Assembly: GCF_964204645.1 (NCBI RefSeq)
Contig: NC_134034.1
Span: forward strand, 2,512,072-2,576,071
Reading direction: 5' to 3'
DNA length: 64,000 nucleotides
From: Tubulanus polymorphus
Taxonomy: Eukaryota > Nemertea > Palaeonemertea > Tubulaniformes > Tubulanidae
How positions within the stretch are numbered: the first letter of the stretch is position 1; each line of letters starts with the position of its first letter. The notes beneath the pieces were generated by a model. The model was not told the DNA's origin and made no database searches. It was given only the letters and a program-made list of their open reading frames with translations. The position numbers were made by a program, and so were the translations under genes. This document shows, piece after piece, positions 12,105 through 23,779 of this stretch.

Positions 12105-15100
12105 GAAAATGTGCTGATAAAATTTCTAATGCCTGGTCTTTCTAAGTTCTTTTTCAATTCGAAATGTCTTAGTTGAGCATTAACTGTAGTCTACAATCCT
12201 ATTTCACAAATCCTTCGAATGCATCGAGACAAAAATTCTAGACTAAAACTTAAAACTAGCAACAACGAGTCATATATAACAATGCTCAGGAAGAAAAATT
12301 CAATACACATTTTACGCACTAAAATATATTAAATATATATGAATATATTTCAAAGCTAAAGTTTCTATAGTGATGTCTATAACATCCCGCATCACAAAAA
12401 GCCAATTTGCGTTTGGGTGAATAAAACTAAATTAACTTAGCGAGCAAAGCGCGTTTGCGACGTTCACGAATGCCTCCGGTATCACGGGCAAAGTCGTTTG
12501 AAGAAAAGTTCACGGCAAGTTTAGAAACTTCGATACGTCGCTGCTATTTCCGTGCGGATGACAATGCTCGGCAATTACGAGTAACAATAAAAGCTTTTTC
12601 GACAAAAGACATTCTATGCAGCTACAGAATAACGATAAATTAAATTAGCAAGTCGCGACTAGGATCAGGCTAAAAGACAAATAGGAAGGAAACACGTATT
12701 TCTATAGAATAGTCGCAGTTGACGTTTGTTGTTTGATGCGAGTTGTTCGACATGACACGCCTTGAGGATCTCTTCGTTTTCGTGGTTGCTGTAAGCCACG
12801 TTCGCATCGCACGCGCTGATCGCGCAGGCTCTACCGATGAGGAATCGTCCGTGATGGTCCGTTCGTCTTGTAACAACACTTGGTACCCCGTCGATTCTAC
12901 GTCCGGTTACATCGCTTCACCGAAATATCCTTCGTTAGTGCGCGGTGTTGAATGTCGTTGGTTCGTCAATAGCTCTTTACCGGGGACCTTTCACATCAGA
13001 GTTTACCACGACATCGAGCCGTCAATATTCTGCAGTGATAACTACCTTCTCGTCGGTGAATCTGATCACATATTCTGCGGTGAAGGAGATCATGAAATCC
13101 GTCGTAACGATTCGATCTCGTTAATGTTCAGTAGTAACGTCAATGGTGCGCGAGGTAGTCGGGTTTATATCGTTTATCGTTACGAACGAAGCCGTTTGAA
13201 TTTAAGTCACAACTGTAAAAAAATATATCAGTTTAAAATCAAAAAGTTACAAGCATCGAAAGGGTACAAATTTGATATAACGCAACTTCAATGCCAGCTC
13301 TTTTTAGAATGGATCGGTCTTACGGATAATTCTGCTCTGAATCTGACATTCATAGCTGTTAGCTTTAAGTTATTACGTGCTCCTGAAATAGCTTCAGTTA
13401 AAATTCATGACGGCTGGAACACGAGTAGTGAACCTATCGGCAATATACATGAACAAACTGGACTACCTCCGGTAACTATTTATACAAAAAGCAACAAGGC
13501 CACAATCACAGGTTTTCCGTATCATTTCCATTTTCATGTGCGATTGCTAGTTCAAATTTACAAAATATCCGATTGGAACGTCACTAATCCGTTGATTCAG
13601 ATTTCTAATAACGAATCGGGAGTGCTCATTTCCGATGACAACAGTTTACACGTAATAACTCGATCAAAACACTTACACTGCTGGTCTATCACAGTGCAGA
13701 TGTTGCAGTACGTCGTCTTCAACTGGACACGTGATCTCGTTACTTCCGGTGGCGTCATCGGTGTCTATAAACTAGAAGGGTTACGCGTTGTAGGAACTGA
13801 TATACTACTCGGTTATAACTACCTCGAATCGCTAAGTGTCAAATCTGACGGCTTTCTCGTCGTACTGTGCATATTACTATCGGATCAACTTACGAGGTCT
13901 GAAATTGAAATATTCTATGGAATGGAATCGCTTTCAGCTGCGGATATCAAGTTTTTAACGTGGCGAGTAAGTACACAAATAAACAAACTGTGATATAAAT
14001 ATGTACCGCCGATTAAACGCTTCAAACGAAAAAATCATAATTTCTAACGACTTTTGTTATCTTTTTCTGCAGCCTGTGGATCTTTTTCCACCTTTTCGAA
14101 TGTTTCCGACGAAAAACAAACCGACGATGACGTATCGAGTGGTTAGAATAGAGTTCACATCGAAAGTCGATATTTCTGACTACGATTTTCGCATGTTGGT
14201 TTTATCTGAGAATTGCGAACGAGCCGGATTTTACATATACGACGGAGGTAATTTGACGGCTAGACGCTACGGACCGTATTGTCCTAGTTCAAATAGATAC
14301 GACCGTAACGTCGTCAGTCTGATTACATCAGGTGGCGCGGTTACTATAGTAGCGTTCGCTTATAACTGGGACGGACGGTTGACGGAAAATAGCTTCCATG
14401 ACAATCTAAAATTCCAACCGACGGACTGTACGGGGTACGTTCTACAGGAAGGAGAGAGTCGGATAAATATGACGTCACACTGTCTCGTCATCACACCTAA
14501 AAACCGACGCCTGCCGTTAAAGTACATTAACATATTGTCAAAACACGAATATCAAATCGATCGATGTTTTCCTGGAAATCTGGAATCGCCATGCAGCAGA
14601 TACCTAGCTTTAACTCGTCAGTTTCTCAATAACAGTCTCGTATTGAACACTGTGACTTTGCGCACTGTCAACAAGTTGTGGCAGTTTCCACTAATAATTA
14701 AACTACGTCGTAAATGCCAACGTTTGAAGATGGCTGATGCAAATAATATCGGAACGATGTTTCGGGATAAATATGAATGTGGAATCATACAGTCACCGAA
14801 CTACCCGGGATCTGCGGGCTTTTTTACACAATCGCGTATCTATCACTTTCGTACCACAACACTTGGATTTCGCGTCGAATACAAATATTACAGATTCGTT
14901 ATCAAGTACATGGAAAATACGCCGTGCTCAAAGGCATCTCCACTAGACAAAGATCCGATCATTTTTACTCAAATGGTGAATAGTAGACAACTTAACCAGG
15001 CGATCTGTAGAAACAAATATCCATTACCTGGTAGCATATTTCACAGTTTGAGCTATAATGCTGTCTCCTTCGTGGTAAACGCTAAGGTCCCAACATTTCA

Positions 15101-15402
15101 AATACAATTCACTTTAGAAGAAGAACCACAGATCGACGCGAAAGCCTGTAGTCCGGGATTCTTGGACTCCGGTTATTTTTCTTGCGTGAAATACATCAAA
15201 CACGAACGTCTGAATTGGGAGAATGCTGAATTGTACTGTAGACAGAAGTACGCGGGACATCTTCTCAGCATCAACTCAGAACAGGAGATGATCGCCATCA
15301 AAAGATTATTCGCTACGAAACTTCTACGACAGGCGTATTCGCAGGAAGCGCTCATAATAATGATCGGATTAAAACTGCAGGTAAATTTTATCTTCGAAGC
15401 TT
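12105..15402 (+). repeat. 3303 bp tandem duplication, copy 3 (joined to the rest of the receptor gene)
   Basis: Same content as copies 1-2, but after gaagctt at 15402 the sequence becomes unique (ctttaatttgaag) and leads to the large downstream exon. It lacks the 5 bp gtaac junction, so it is probably the ancestral right edge. Confidence 0.95.
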
Positions 15403-18400
15403 CTTTAATTTGAAGCTGAAGTAAATGACATTAAGTAATGGAATGTAAACCCACGATATTTGACGAATTTAGAAACGATAAATGAAAATTGGAAAAATGA
15501 GCACGGTTCAACCTGCTAATTGCAACTTTTGTGCAATGCCGTACATATAAAAGTATGCATGCAAAATTTTGCTGATATTTTTATCCAGCCATTCGTTTAT
15601 CGCCATGTACGCCTTCCACCATGGATGCATCCGTATCGAAGATCCCTTATTGCTTTTTCATTCTTTATTACAGCCAGATACCGCTGGTCACTACACATGG
15701 ACTGATGGCAAACCATTGAGCTACACGGAGTGGTACAGACCTACAAATAACGAAACAATACCCGAAGTTATTCAGGGATTGATATCTCCTCTACGAAAAC
15801 AGCCGAATAATGACGTCAATATGCCGTGTACGGCGATGATACTGAATAATCCTCGGGGATCGGCGAACTGGGTTCGATTCCCGTGTTTAATCGAAGAGGT
15901 GCACACGACGTTTGTTTGCGAATCGGATCGCTTTGATGATAAGCAGGATGAAAATCTAACAACGATCGCAAATGATATAGAAACCAATATAATGCGAGAC
16001 GCCATTACGTTCAACTCAACTTGTACTCGAGGCTGGTTAGGTTTAGCTGGACGATGTTATCAAATACTGACTGACTGGAACAAACTCGGTGGTTTAGACG
16101 TAAAAACTGCGACAAAAATGTGTGAGAACATCCGTGGTGAAATAGCTGCGATCACATCTTTTACGGAAAGTGAAATAGAGAATTTGATCACTACGTTCAA
16201 CTATCAACACCAATATGGCGCAGTGCTAGTAAGGGATCGGATGAACGGATTTAGAGCGATACAGCCTTCATTAACCAGGGATGAAATCACATATATTCAT
16301 ACATTAGTTTGGTCCGTTCCAATCATTGATAACACGACAGAAATCGGTGATGTGCATTCTGTGTTGTGTTCGCGCAATGAAACTGGTGAAGAGTTATCTT
16401 CTTTAAGCGGTTGTAAATCGTGGCAGTTTAAATGTAACGATGGACGATGTATCAGCGACCATCGCGTATGTGATACCAGAAACGACTGTCAACACGGTGA
16501 AGATGAACTTAATTGTACGGATATCAATTTGAGCAGTCAGTTCCGTTGCATGGATGGACGAGTTATATCAACGAGTGGTTTATGTGACTTCATACCGGAT
16601 TGTCCTGATGGTTCTGATGAGAACTCGTGTTTTCATCCACCGTGTTTGCCCGATCAATATCGATGTAAAAATGGTCAATGTATACATAGTCCTTACAGAT
16701 GTGACGGTGTCGGGGACTGTTATGACCGCTCGGATGAAATGGGATGCACCGCTCATCCGTGTCAGGGGTTTCTGTGTAACAGTGGAGACTGTATCAGTTC
16801 TCAACTGTATCAGGACGGTGTCGTGGATTGCAGTGGAAGCCTTGAAGAAGACGAATTAGTAACATCAACTAATATAACAGTGGATCCTACGATTCAGTGC
16901 AATAATGATAATCACTGTACGACAAATTTTACAAACCTCTGTGCGGAATTTGATGAACAAAGATGTTCATTCAATTCCCCGCATTGCTATTCTAGACGTC
17001 ACAGATGTGTTTTGGAAAGGATGTCATTTGGCCACCCAGTTTGTAGAAATCTTGAGCACGTTTCGAGATGTCAAGAATTTCAATGTCCAGCTGGCACTGT
17101 TAAATGTCCCTCGTCGTACTGTATACCAATCAGACAGGTGTGCGATGGTCAGCCGGACTGTCCCAATGCAGACGATGAGAAAAACTGCATGGCATTTTCA
17201 TGTCCAGGAATGTTTAAATGTGGCGACGAAAATCGATGTATTCCACAATTAGAAGTGTGTGATGGTGTTGTGCATTGTAAAAATACCACTGACGACGAGG
17301 CTTTCTGTAATGTCACTTGTCCTAACCGTTGCAAATGTCAAGGTCATTCTGTTGATTGTAGAAATGTTGGTCTCACTGATATAACTGACCTCATCGCAGC
17401 ATCAACTCGGATTCTAATCTTGTCGAATAACAGAATTCTTTTCAATGTGTCGACGTTTTCTTCCTTCGTTTACCTTCGCGTGCTCAACATATCCTTCAAT
17501 GAATTGTCGTATGCTTTGCCGAACTCATTCTCCAACCTACATAATCTACATACCTTAGACCTTAGATATAATTTCATAACATCTTTACTTGCAAATGCAT
17601 TTATCGGCTTGTATCGTTTGAAGAAACTGTTTCTAACTGGTAATCCAATTCGATATCTAGAAGAAGGAAGCTTTCATGGTCTAATTTCGCTTCAAATTGT
17701 CGATCTTTTCGGACTGCAGGTGTCAGAACTAGGTGCTAATGTGTTTAAAGGTCTATCCTCAATAACTTCATTGAATATCAGCAGCAATCGAATCAAATAT
17801 ATATCGAAATATGCTTTCTCTGGGTTAAGTGAACTCTTGCATCTCGATTTAGCCAATAATTCAAATTACATTTCCACGGAAAGTCGGATTTTCGACAATC
17901 TGACATCATTAGTCTCCCTAACGTCTGATGCTTACAAATTTTGCTGCATGGCTCCGAATGTTGACCAGTGCCTTCCCGAAGCTGATCAATTTTCCTCCTG
18001 TTCTGACCTGATGAGTAACACAGTCCTCAGAGCGATCATCTGGGTCATCGCTGCATTCAGTTTCTTCGCGAACAGTATTGTCATTCTACTTCGAATTCAA
18101 GTATCATCAGCAGAAACGCGAAACAGATCGTCTGACATCCTCATCATGAATCTCGCTGCTTGTGATTTCATGATGTCCATTTATCTATTCTTGATTGCAG
18201 GAGCCGATTATGTTTACAAAGGAGTTTATTACCTGAATTCTGAAATTTGGACGGAAAGTTCGTTGTGTCGTTTTGCCGGAATTTTTGTTACCATCTCATG
18301 TGAAGGCTCTTTGACATTTCTGCTCGTCCTAACACGTCATCGATACTCGAACATTGTCAATCCATTCTCTGATAGCGCGTTCACAACTCCAAAGCATGTC

Positions 18401-18910
18401 ACCAGTTTTTGCTGTATTTGCTGGCTCATTCTGAGTATAATCTCTTTGCTACCGCTGTCACAATCGCCGTACTTCGGTACAAAGTTCTATGGCACTACCG
18501 GAGTTTGTTTACCTATGAACTTGCTGACCACTGACGTCAAAGCCTGGCAGTACTCATTGGCCATTTTCGCCGCGTCAAACTCGGTCATACTTGCTACGAT
18601 AATGGCGACATATGCGCAGATGTACAGACTCGTATCTGGAAGCAGGTCCGGCTCGGGTAGAATTGACCCTACTGAACTAGTTTTGGCACGCAGGAGTTTG
18701 GTGATTAATTTGTGTAATCTATTTTGCTGGCTGCCGATAATCACTGTTCAGTTTTGCGCGGTGTTTCGGGTAAAAATACCGAATCAGGTGGCGGCTTGGC
18801 TGGCGGTTCTTTTCTTACCGATCAACTCGTCTCTCAATCCCATTCTTTACACCATCCTGACTATCGATTTGAAATCCATACAAGCAAAATACAAACGACG
18901 TCGTCACTAA
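12752..18910 (+). CDS. GRL101-like multidomain G-protein-coupled receptor (CUB, C-type lectin, LDLR-A, LRR, 7TM)
   Basis: Exons 12752-13966, 14073-15380 and 15674-18910 (all phase 0) give 1919 residues. Order: signal peptide; CUB at ~38-145; weak CUB-like regions; CUB ~641-760; C-type lectin 1 ~764-923 (continuing GHYTWTDGKPLSYTEW); C-type lectin 2 ~957-1073 (GWLGLAGRCYQI); six LDLR-A repeats ~1088-1387, the second and fourth lacking cysteines; LRR N-cap CPNRCKC and about six LRRs to ~1600; a CCM...CSDLM hinge; seven TMs from ~1626 with LTRHRY at TM3 and NPILY in TM7. The LDLR-A/LRR/7TM part is the layout of snail GRL101 and type-C LGRs (relaxin-receptor relatives). Plasma-membrane receptor; ligand unknown. 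AATAAA at 19208-19213. The CUB and lectin additions are unusual; the downstream half is the firmest part. Confidence 0.88.
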
Positions 18911-19552
18911 ACAAACTTACGAAAGATTCACGCGCATTCACGAAGGCGTCACCAAATGGGATCAGGGTCCAAACATTTCTTTCGTCAAATTATAATTCCT
19001 GTGCGTTTGCAAAGAGAAAAAATCGCAAGACGGATTTTTTGCCTCTGCTTCAGTTGCACTCGGAATGCATCTGAATGTGTTGTCTGTGCGTCCATCACCT
19101 TCGGCGATATCATCTGGCAAAGCTCAGCAATCGGCATTAATCTCCGTTCGAAATGCGGCTTCAAATGCAATTTTGATTTCAGAATTCGAAACGTAACATT
19201 GATAACGAATAAAGAGAGATAATTAGATATATTCTACTTATAGCACTGTACACGATAAACCGGTTGTAGTCACGTACTATTAAAAGTAAACACATTTTGG
19301 TCACAAATCTATTTTGTTCTCTCGTGGTTTCTATGGGTCTTGAAATATTTCGTCAATCTCAGAATGTCAGGATACAAACAAACGGAAAAATTCTTTTTTT
19401 CACAATGGCTTGGCTCAATTGAAGAGGTTCATCAATGGACTGGTTAGGTAAAAATTTGCCGTTGGCTAAAAATTTTATACTAACCTCGTTAAGAGAGAGC
19501 GAGGGAGCTGTTGCAGAAGTATTAACCTTCATGGGATGCAAATATGATCTAC
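18911..19552 (+). other. 3' UTR and spacer after the receptor gene
   Basis: Contains the poly(A) signal AATAAA at 19208-19213, about 300 bp past the stop. Short open frames on both strands show no domain. The rest is AT-rich unique spacer up to the receptor repeat cluster beginning at 19553. Confidence 0.5.
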
Positions 19553-19689
19553 CGAAAGTGGGAATTTGACGATTTCTTTACAGGTGAAATAAAGGCAGAA
19601 CCAATGTGCTTGTATATGTATAGGCCTATTTTTACTGAAGGAAACCGCAAAAGTGTTGACCAGAAGTTATTGTTATGTAGAATTCCGAG

Positions 19690-19870
19690 ATAATAAGTCT
19701 ATACATGAAAATAACACAAAATTCGTCATATTTAAGTCGAAATTCAACATGAAAATTAAACTCAAAATTCGACATAATAAGTCGAACTTTGACATAATAA
19801 TTCGAATTTCGACTTAATAATTCAAATTTCGAGTTAATAAGTCGAAATTCGACGTAATAAGTCGAAATTG
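19690..19870. repeat. AT-rich palindromic array (gtcgaaattcgac), also at ~22670-22810 and ~25690-25830
   Basis: Roughly eight ~20 bp units built on ttcgacttaataattcgaat and the 12-13 bp palindrome gtcgaaattcgac. One array lies ~0.9-1 kb upstream of the start codon of each of the three receptor genes. It could be a minisatellite or a regulatory cluster; sequence alone does not decide. Confidence 0.6.
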
Positions 19871-20756
19871 TGAAAAAATTATCTTGTATGTCACCTATAG
19901 GCTTCCGTACGTAATGGACCCATTGCGTAGAAATTTTCATATCTTTCTTTTTAAGTGCTTTACTGCGGATTCGACGACGACTATTGTGGACCAATGAAAT
20001 ATTCCTAAGATGGTAATGATAAGGACGTTTCCAGTTACCAGGCGCCATTTTGAGGCGGTCCCACAGGTCCCGCATTGTTGGACTGATTCTGACATTTTTT
20101 AAACTAAAACCTTTAGCGCGATCAATTATAATCCATCCCTCTTTTGGCACAAAATTTAAACTTATGAATTTTTAGAAAGGTGACAATTTCTATTTTCTGA
20201 TTGTGTTTATTCCATTTTCTCGGCTGAAACAATCGAACACAGTTACGGTTTAAAAAAGATACGCCACTTATAACGAGGCGCCTCAAAAAATTGGTAATTC
20301 TGTGTCATTGCCTGTAACTTTTTCAATTTTTTGAGATATAATTTAGAATTTTTCACTGAAGATTTAGTTTTATCTGGGAATTCTGTTGATACTGCATTCG
20401 TAAAAATATTTTTTGGAAATTTTCAAAATCTCAAAGATTCCCTATTGAGTAAACGTTGGTCACTTGGATAATTAAGAGCCAAACATAACGCCTAGATTTC
20501 TAACAGGTTGCTGGGAGACTGGAACCTCGATACAATCGACAACTAATGATTCAATGCCAATTAACCATAGGCGTTGAAGTTTCCCGAACATCAGTTTTCT
20601 TTGGATTAGCTTTCAGGAAATCTTAGGAGTACGATGCGTTGACGGTTCTACTGTTTCAATCTTGTTACGCAAAGTCACAACATCGTCACAGGAGACAGAC
20701 GTTCCCGTGCAGCCGTCTGACGACAGACTCAGTGACGTCTGCGCTGTGATAATAAC

Positions 20757-21968
20757 ATGAATCAGTTGACTGTAGTTACCTCGCTGGAACCCGAGAACAA
20801 TTTCACCACAACCGTCACTTATACAACCACAACTCGCCGTCGATATTCGCTCGGAGATGCGTTCTATGGATTCCTTCGCTATACTAACAATGGAAACCAA
20901 TCCATCAGACTCTTGCTGTTGCATCCTATAGGAAATGTGTTCAATATTCTGACTGTAGTTTTATTGATACAATGTCGGAGATGTCAGTCGGTTCGTTACA
21001 CGTTCCCCTATCTGATTGCTCTCGCATGTTCTGATCAAACTGTTATCGTGTATCATTTGATTCGTGATTACGCCCGAATTATGATCGGATTCCTCTACAG
21101 AATTGGATTGAACAAATGTTATATATTTTACATGTCTTTCGCTGACGTCAGAAAACGATGTCCGTATATTTACTATTATTATTACTATTTTAAGTATATG
21201 CCTGAAAGGTTGGTTCCGTGGTGTTTCGTCAAGACTCTGCTCTACCGTCCAGCCGTTGCTGTATCAAACTACATAGTTTTAGTGATCGCTATCGAAAGAC
21301 TAGTTTCGATTTGTTTTCCTTTCTTTCACATGAAACACGTCACGGTTCAACGGCGTAAACTGGCGGTAGTTGCCGTGTCGTTATGGGCTTATCATGCAGT
21401 ACTTTGGCGCATTATTGTAAATAGTGATATTCGTCTTGAAGAACGTAAAAGATACAGACGCAATGAAACCATTCACGAATGGCGTTGTAAAAGTCGTAGA
21501 TTTGTCGCATATTCAGCTTATATATCTCACGCATTGGAATCTTTCGTTCCATTCTCTATTGAAATCATACCAGCTTTTGTCATAGTTGTATTATCAGTTA
21601 TTACTGATGTAACGCGTAGAAGATCTGACCGGAGAGAGATAAGGAAAACAGATCGCCATCGAACTTCAGCCAGTAAAACTCTTCTTGTCGTTGTTACGAT
21701 GTACACGGTGTTTGTTTTACCGACTACAATTTCTAGTTTCGTGTTTTGGTTAAACTCGTTGCTAATCATGATTTTCGTGAAGGTTGGCAAAACGTCCGCG
21801 TACCGGAACACGTTCTACGAATTAAATAAGGTGGGCGCTATAGAAGAAGCGTTTAAGATATTCCGGCAATCGGTTTACTGCACAAATTTTTTCATATACA
21901 TAGGAACCATTCCGATTTTCCGAAAGCGATTCATCAACTTAATTACCGCTTTGAAACGAGCAAAATGA
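20757..21968 (+). CDS. Rhodopsin-family GPCR, tandem paralogue 1 (peptide-receptor-like)
   Basis: A single-exon gene of 403 residues starting at ATG 20757. The N-terminus is short, Thr-rich and has NFT and NQS glycosylation sites. TM1 has PIGNVFNILTVVLLI (GN of TM1), TM2 ALACSDQ, TM3 ends in AIERLVSI (ERL in place of DRY), a basic loop 3 (RRRSDRREIRKTDRHR), TM6 VTMYTVFVLPTTI and TM7 TNFFIYIGTIPIFRKRF, where NFFIY replaces NPxxY. These features fit the FMRFamide/TRH-receptor-like branch of invertebrate rhodopsin receptors. Ligand is not predictable. The Lys-Arg-rich C-tail is very short. Confidence 0.85.
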   Translation: MNQLTVVTSLEPENNFTTTVTYTTTTRRRYSLGDAFYGFLRYTNNGNQSIRLLLLHPIGNVFNILTVVLLIQCRRCQSVRYTFPYLIALACSDQTVIVYHLIRDYARIMIGFLYRIGLNKCYIFYMSFADVRKRCPYIYYYYYYFKYMPERLVPWCFVKTLLYRPAVAVSNYIVLVIAIERLVSICFPFFHMKHVTVQRRKLAVVAVSLWAYHAVLWRIIVNSDIRLEERKRYRRNETIHEWRCKSRRFVAYSAYISHALESFVPFSIEIIPAFVIVVLSVITDVTRRRSDRREIRKTDRHRTSASKTLLVVVTMYTVFVLPTTISSFVFWLNSLLIMIFVKVGKTSAYRNTFYELNKVGAIEEAFKIFRQSVYCTNFFIYIGTIPIFRKRFINLITALKRAK

Positions 21969-23779
21969 AACCATAAAGAGCATTCAACAAAATTAGAATG
22001 CGATGAAAAGAGAAAATATCATTATAGCTGCAAAGCAGCGATAACGGGTCTTCTGCCTAGCAGCATCATTAATATGCAAACCGTTGGAAATTATAGATAT
22101 TAAGTATTGTTAATTGTAGGGGTTTCGAAGCCCATATAACCGGCACGTATAATATTAGGGGGGATCCAAAAATAGCGTCAAAAGATTTTACGGCAAAATG
22201 GAATATATTGAATTAAACTGACACCTAAACAAGTTTTAGTTGATAGTTTTCTCTTCATAAGCTTTCCAAAAAAATGGGTTTATTTCCGCCCTATGCATAT
22301 TATATGATACGCTTTATTTGGGGTACACCTCTGCCTGAATCGGACCCTAGATCCGCACCCGTATATCGCAATGAGACCCTATTATATAAGTTGACTGGAA
22401 TTGCAAAAATGAAAGTTCGTTTTCGCTAGGGCACAAAAACGAATCTTAAGGCGCAAAAACGAAAAATCATAGAGAAAAAACCAATATTTTCGAAAGTGGG
22501 AATTTGACGATTTCTTTACAGGAGAAATAAAGGCAGAACCAATGTGCTTGTATATGTATAAGACTATGTTTACTGAAGAAAACCGCAAAAGTGTTGACCC
22601 GAGTTATTTTTATGTCGAATTTCGAGATAATAAGTCTATACATGAAAATAACACAAAATTCGTCATATTTAAGTCGAAATTCAACATGAAAAGAAAACTC
22701 AAATTTCGACATTATAAGTCGAACTTTGACTTAATAAATCGAATTTCGACTTAATAATTCAAATTTCGAGTTAATAAGTCGAAATTCGACATAGTATGTC
22801 GAAATTGTGAAAAAAAATTTCTTGTTTGTCACCTATAGGATTCCGTACGTAATGGACCCATTGCGTAGAAATGTTCGTATCTTTCTTTTTAAGTGTTTTA
22901 CTGCGGATTCGACGACGACTATTGTGGACCAACGAAATATTCCTAAGATGGTAATGATAAGGAAGTTTCCAGTTACCAGGCGCCGTTTTGAGGCGGTCCC
23001 ACAGGTCCCGCATTGTTGGACTGATTCTGACATTTTTTTAAACTAAAACCTCTAGCGCGATCAATTATAATCCATCCCTCTTTTGGCACAAAATTTAAAC
23101 TTATGAATTTTTAGAAAGGTGACAATTTCTATTTTCTGATTGTGTTTATTCCATTTTCTCGGCTGAAACAATCGAACACAGTTACGGTTTAAAAAAGATA
23201 CGCCACTTTTAACAAGGCGCCTCAAAAAATTGGTAATTCTGTGTCATTGCCTGTAACTTTTTCAATTTTTTGAGATATAATTTAGAATTTTTCACTGAAG
23301 ATTTAGTTTTATCTGGGAATTCTGTTGATACTGCATTCGTAAAAATATTTTCTTAGAAACGCGCGTGGCCACCGGTTGAGTCAATCGCAAAGCGCACGCG
23401 AGGGGTTGACCGTCGATTTTCTACATGCGCCATTTTCATGGACATTTTCAAAATCTTAAAGATTCCCTATTGAGTTAACGTTGGTCACTTGGATAATTAA
23501 GAGCCAAACATAACGCCTAGATTTCTAACAGGTTGCTGGGAGACTGGAACCTCGATACAATCGACAACTATTGATTCAATGCCAATTACCCATAGGCGTT
23601 GAAGTTTCCCGAACATCAGTTTTCTTTGGATTAGCTTTCAGGAAATCTTAGGAGTACGATGCGTTGACGGTTCTACTGTTTCAATCTTGTTACGCACAGC
23701 CACACCATCGTCACAGGAGACAGACGTTCCCGTGCAGCCGTCTGACGACAGACTCAGTGACGTCCGCGCTGATAATAAC
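21969..23779. other. Spacer between GPCR paralogues 1 and 2
   Basis: Holds the 3' flank of gene 1, the unit boundary at 22491, the palindromic array and the 5' flank of gene 2. Open frames of 60-80 codons on either strand recur between units as repeat sequence and lack domain features. The same description applies to 24992-26801 and, at the unit 3 end, 28017-28532. Confidence 0.6.

Larger units (their letters stand above)
19553..22490 (+). repeat. ~3 kb tandem unit 1 with GPCR gene
   Basis: Begins with cgaaagtgggaatttgacg, which recurs at 22491 and 25511. Holds ~1.2 kb of 5' sequence including a palindrome-rich block at ~19690-19870, the receptor gene, and ~520 bp of 3' sequence. Shorter than unit 2 by ~80 bp because it lacks the GC-rich block seen at ~23352-23441. 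Confidence 0.9.

Noticed and set aside
22382-23046. Several 66-81 codon frames on both strands between GPCR genes, repeated in each unit
   Set aside because: They recur only because the spacer is duplicated, and overlap palindromic AT-rich repeats; no recognisable protein.
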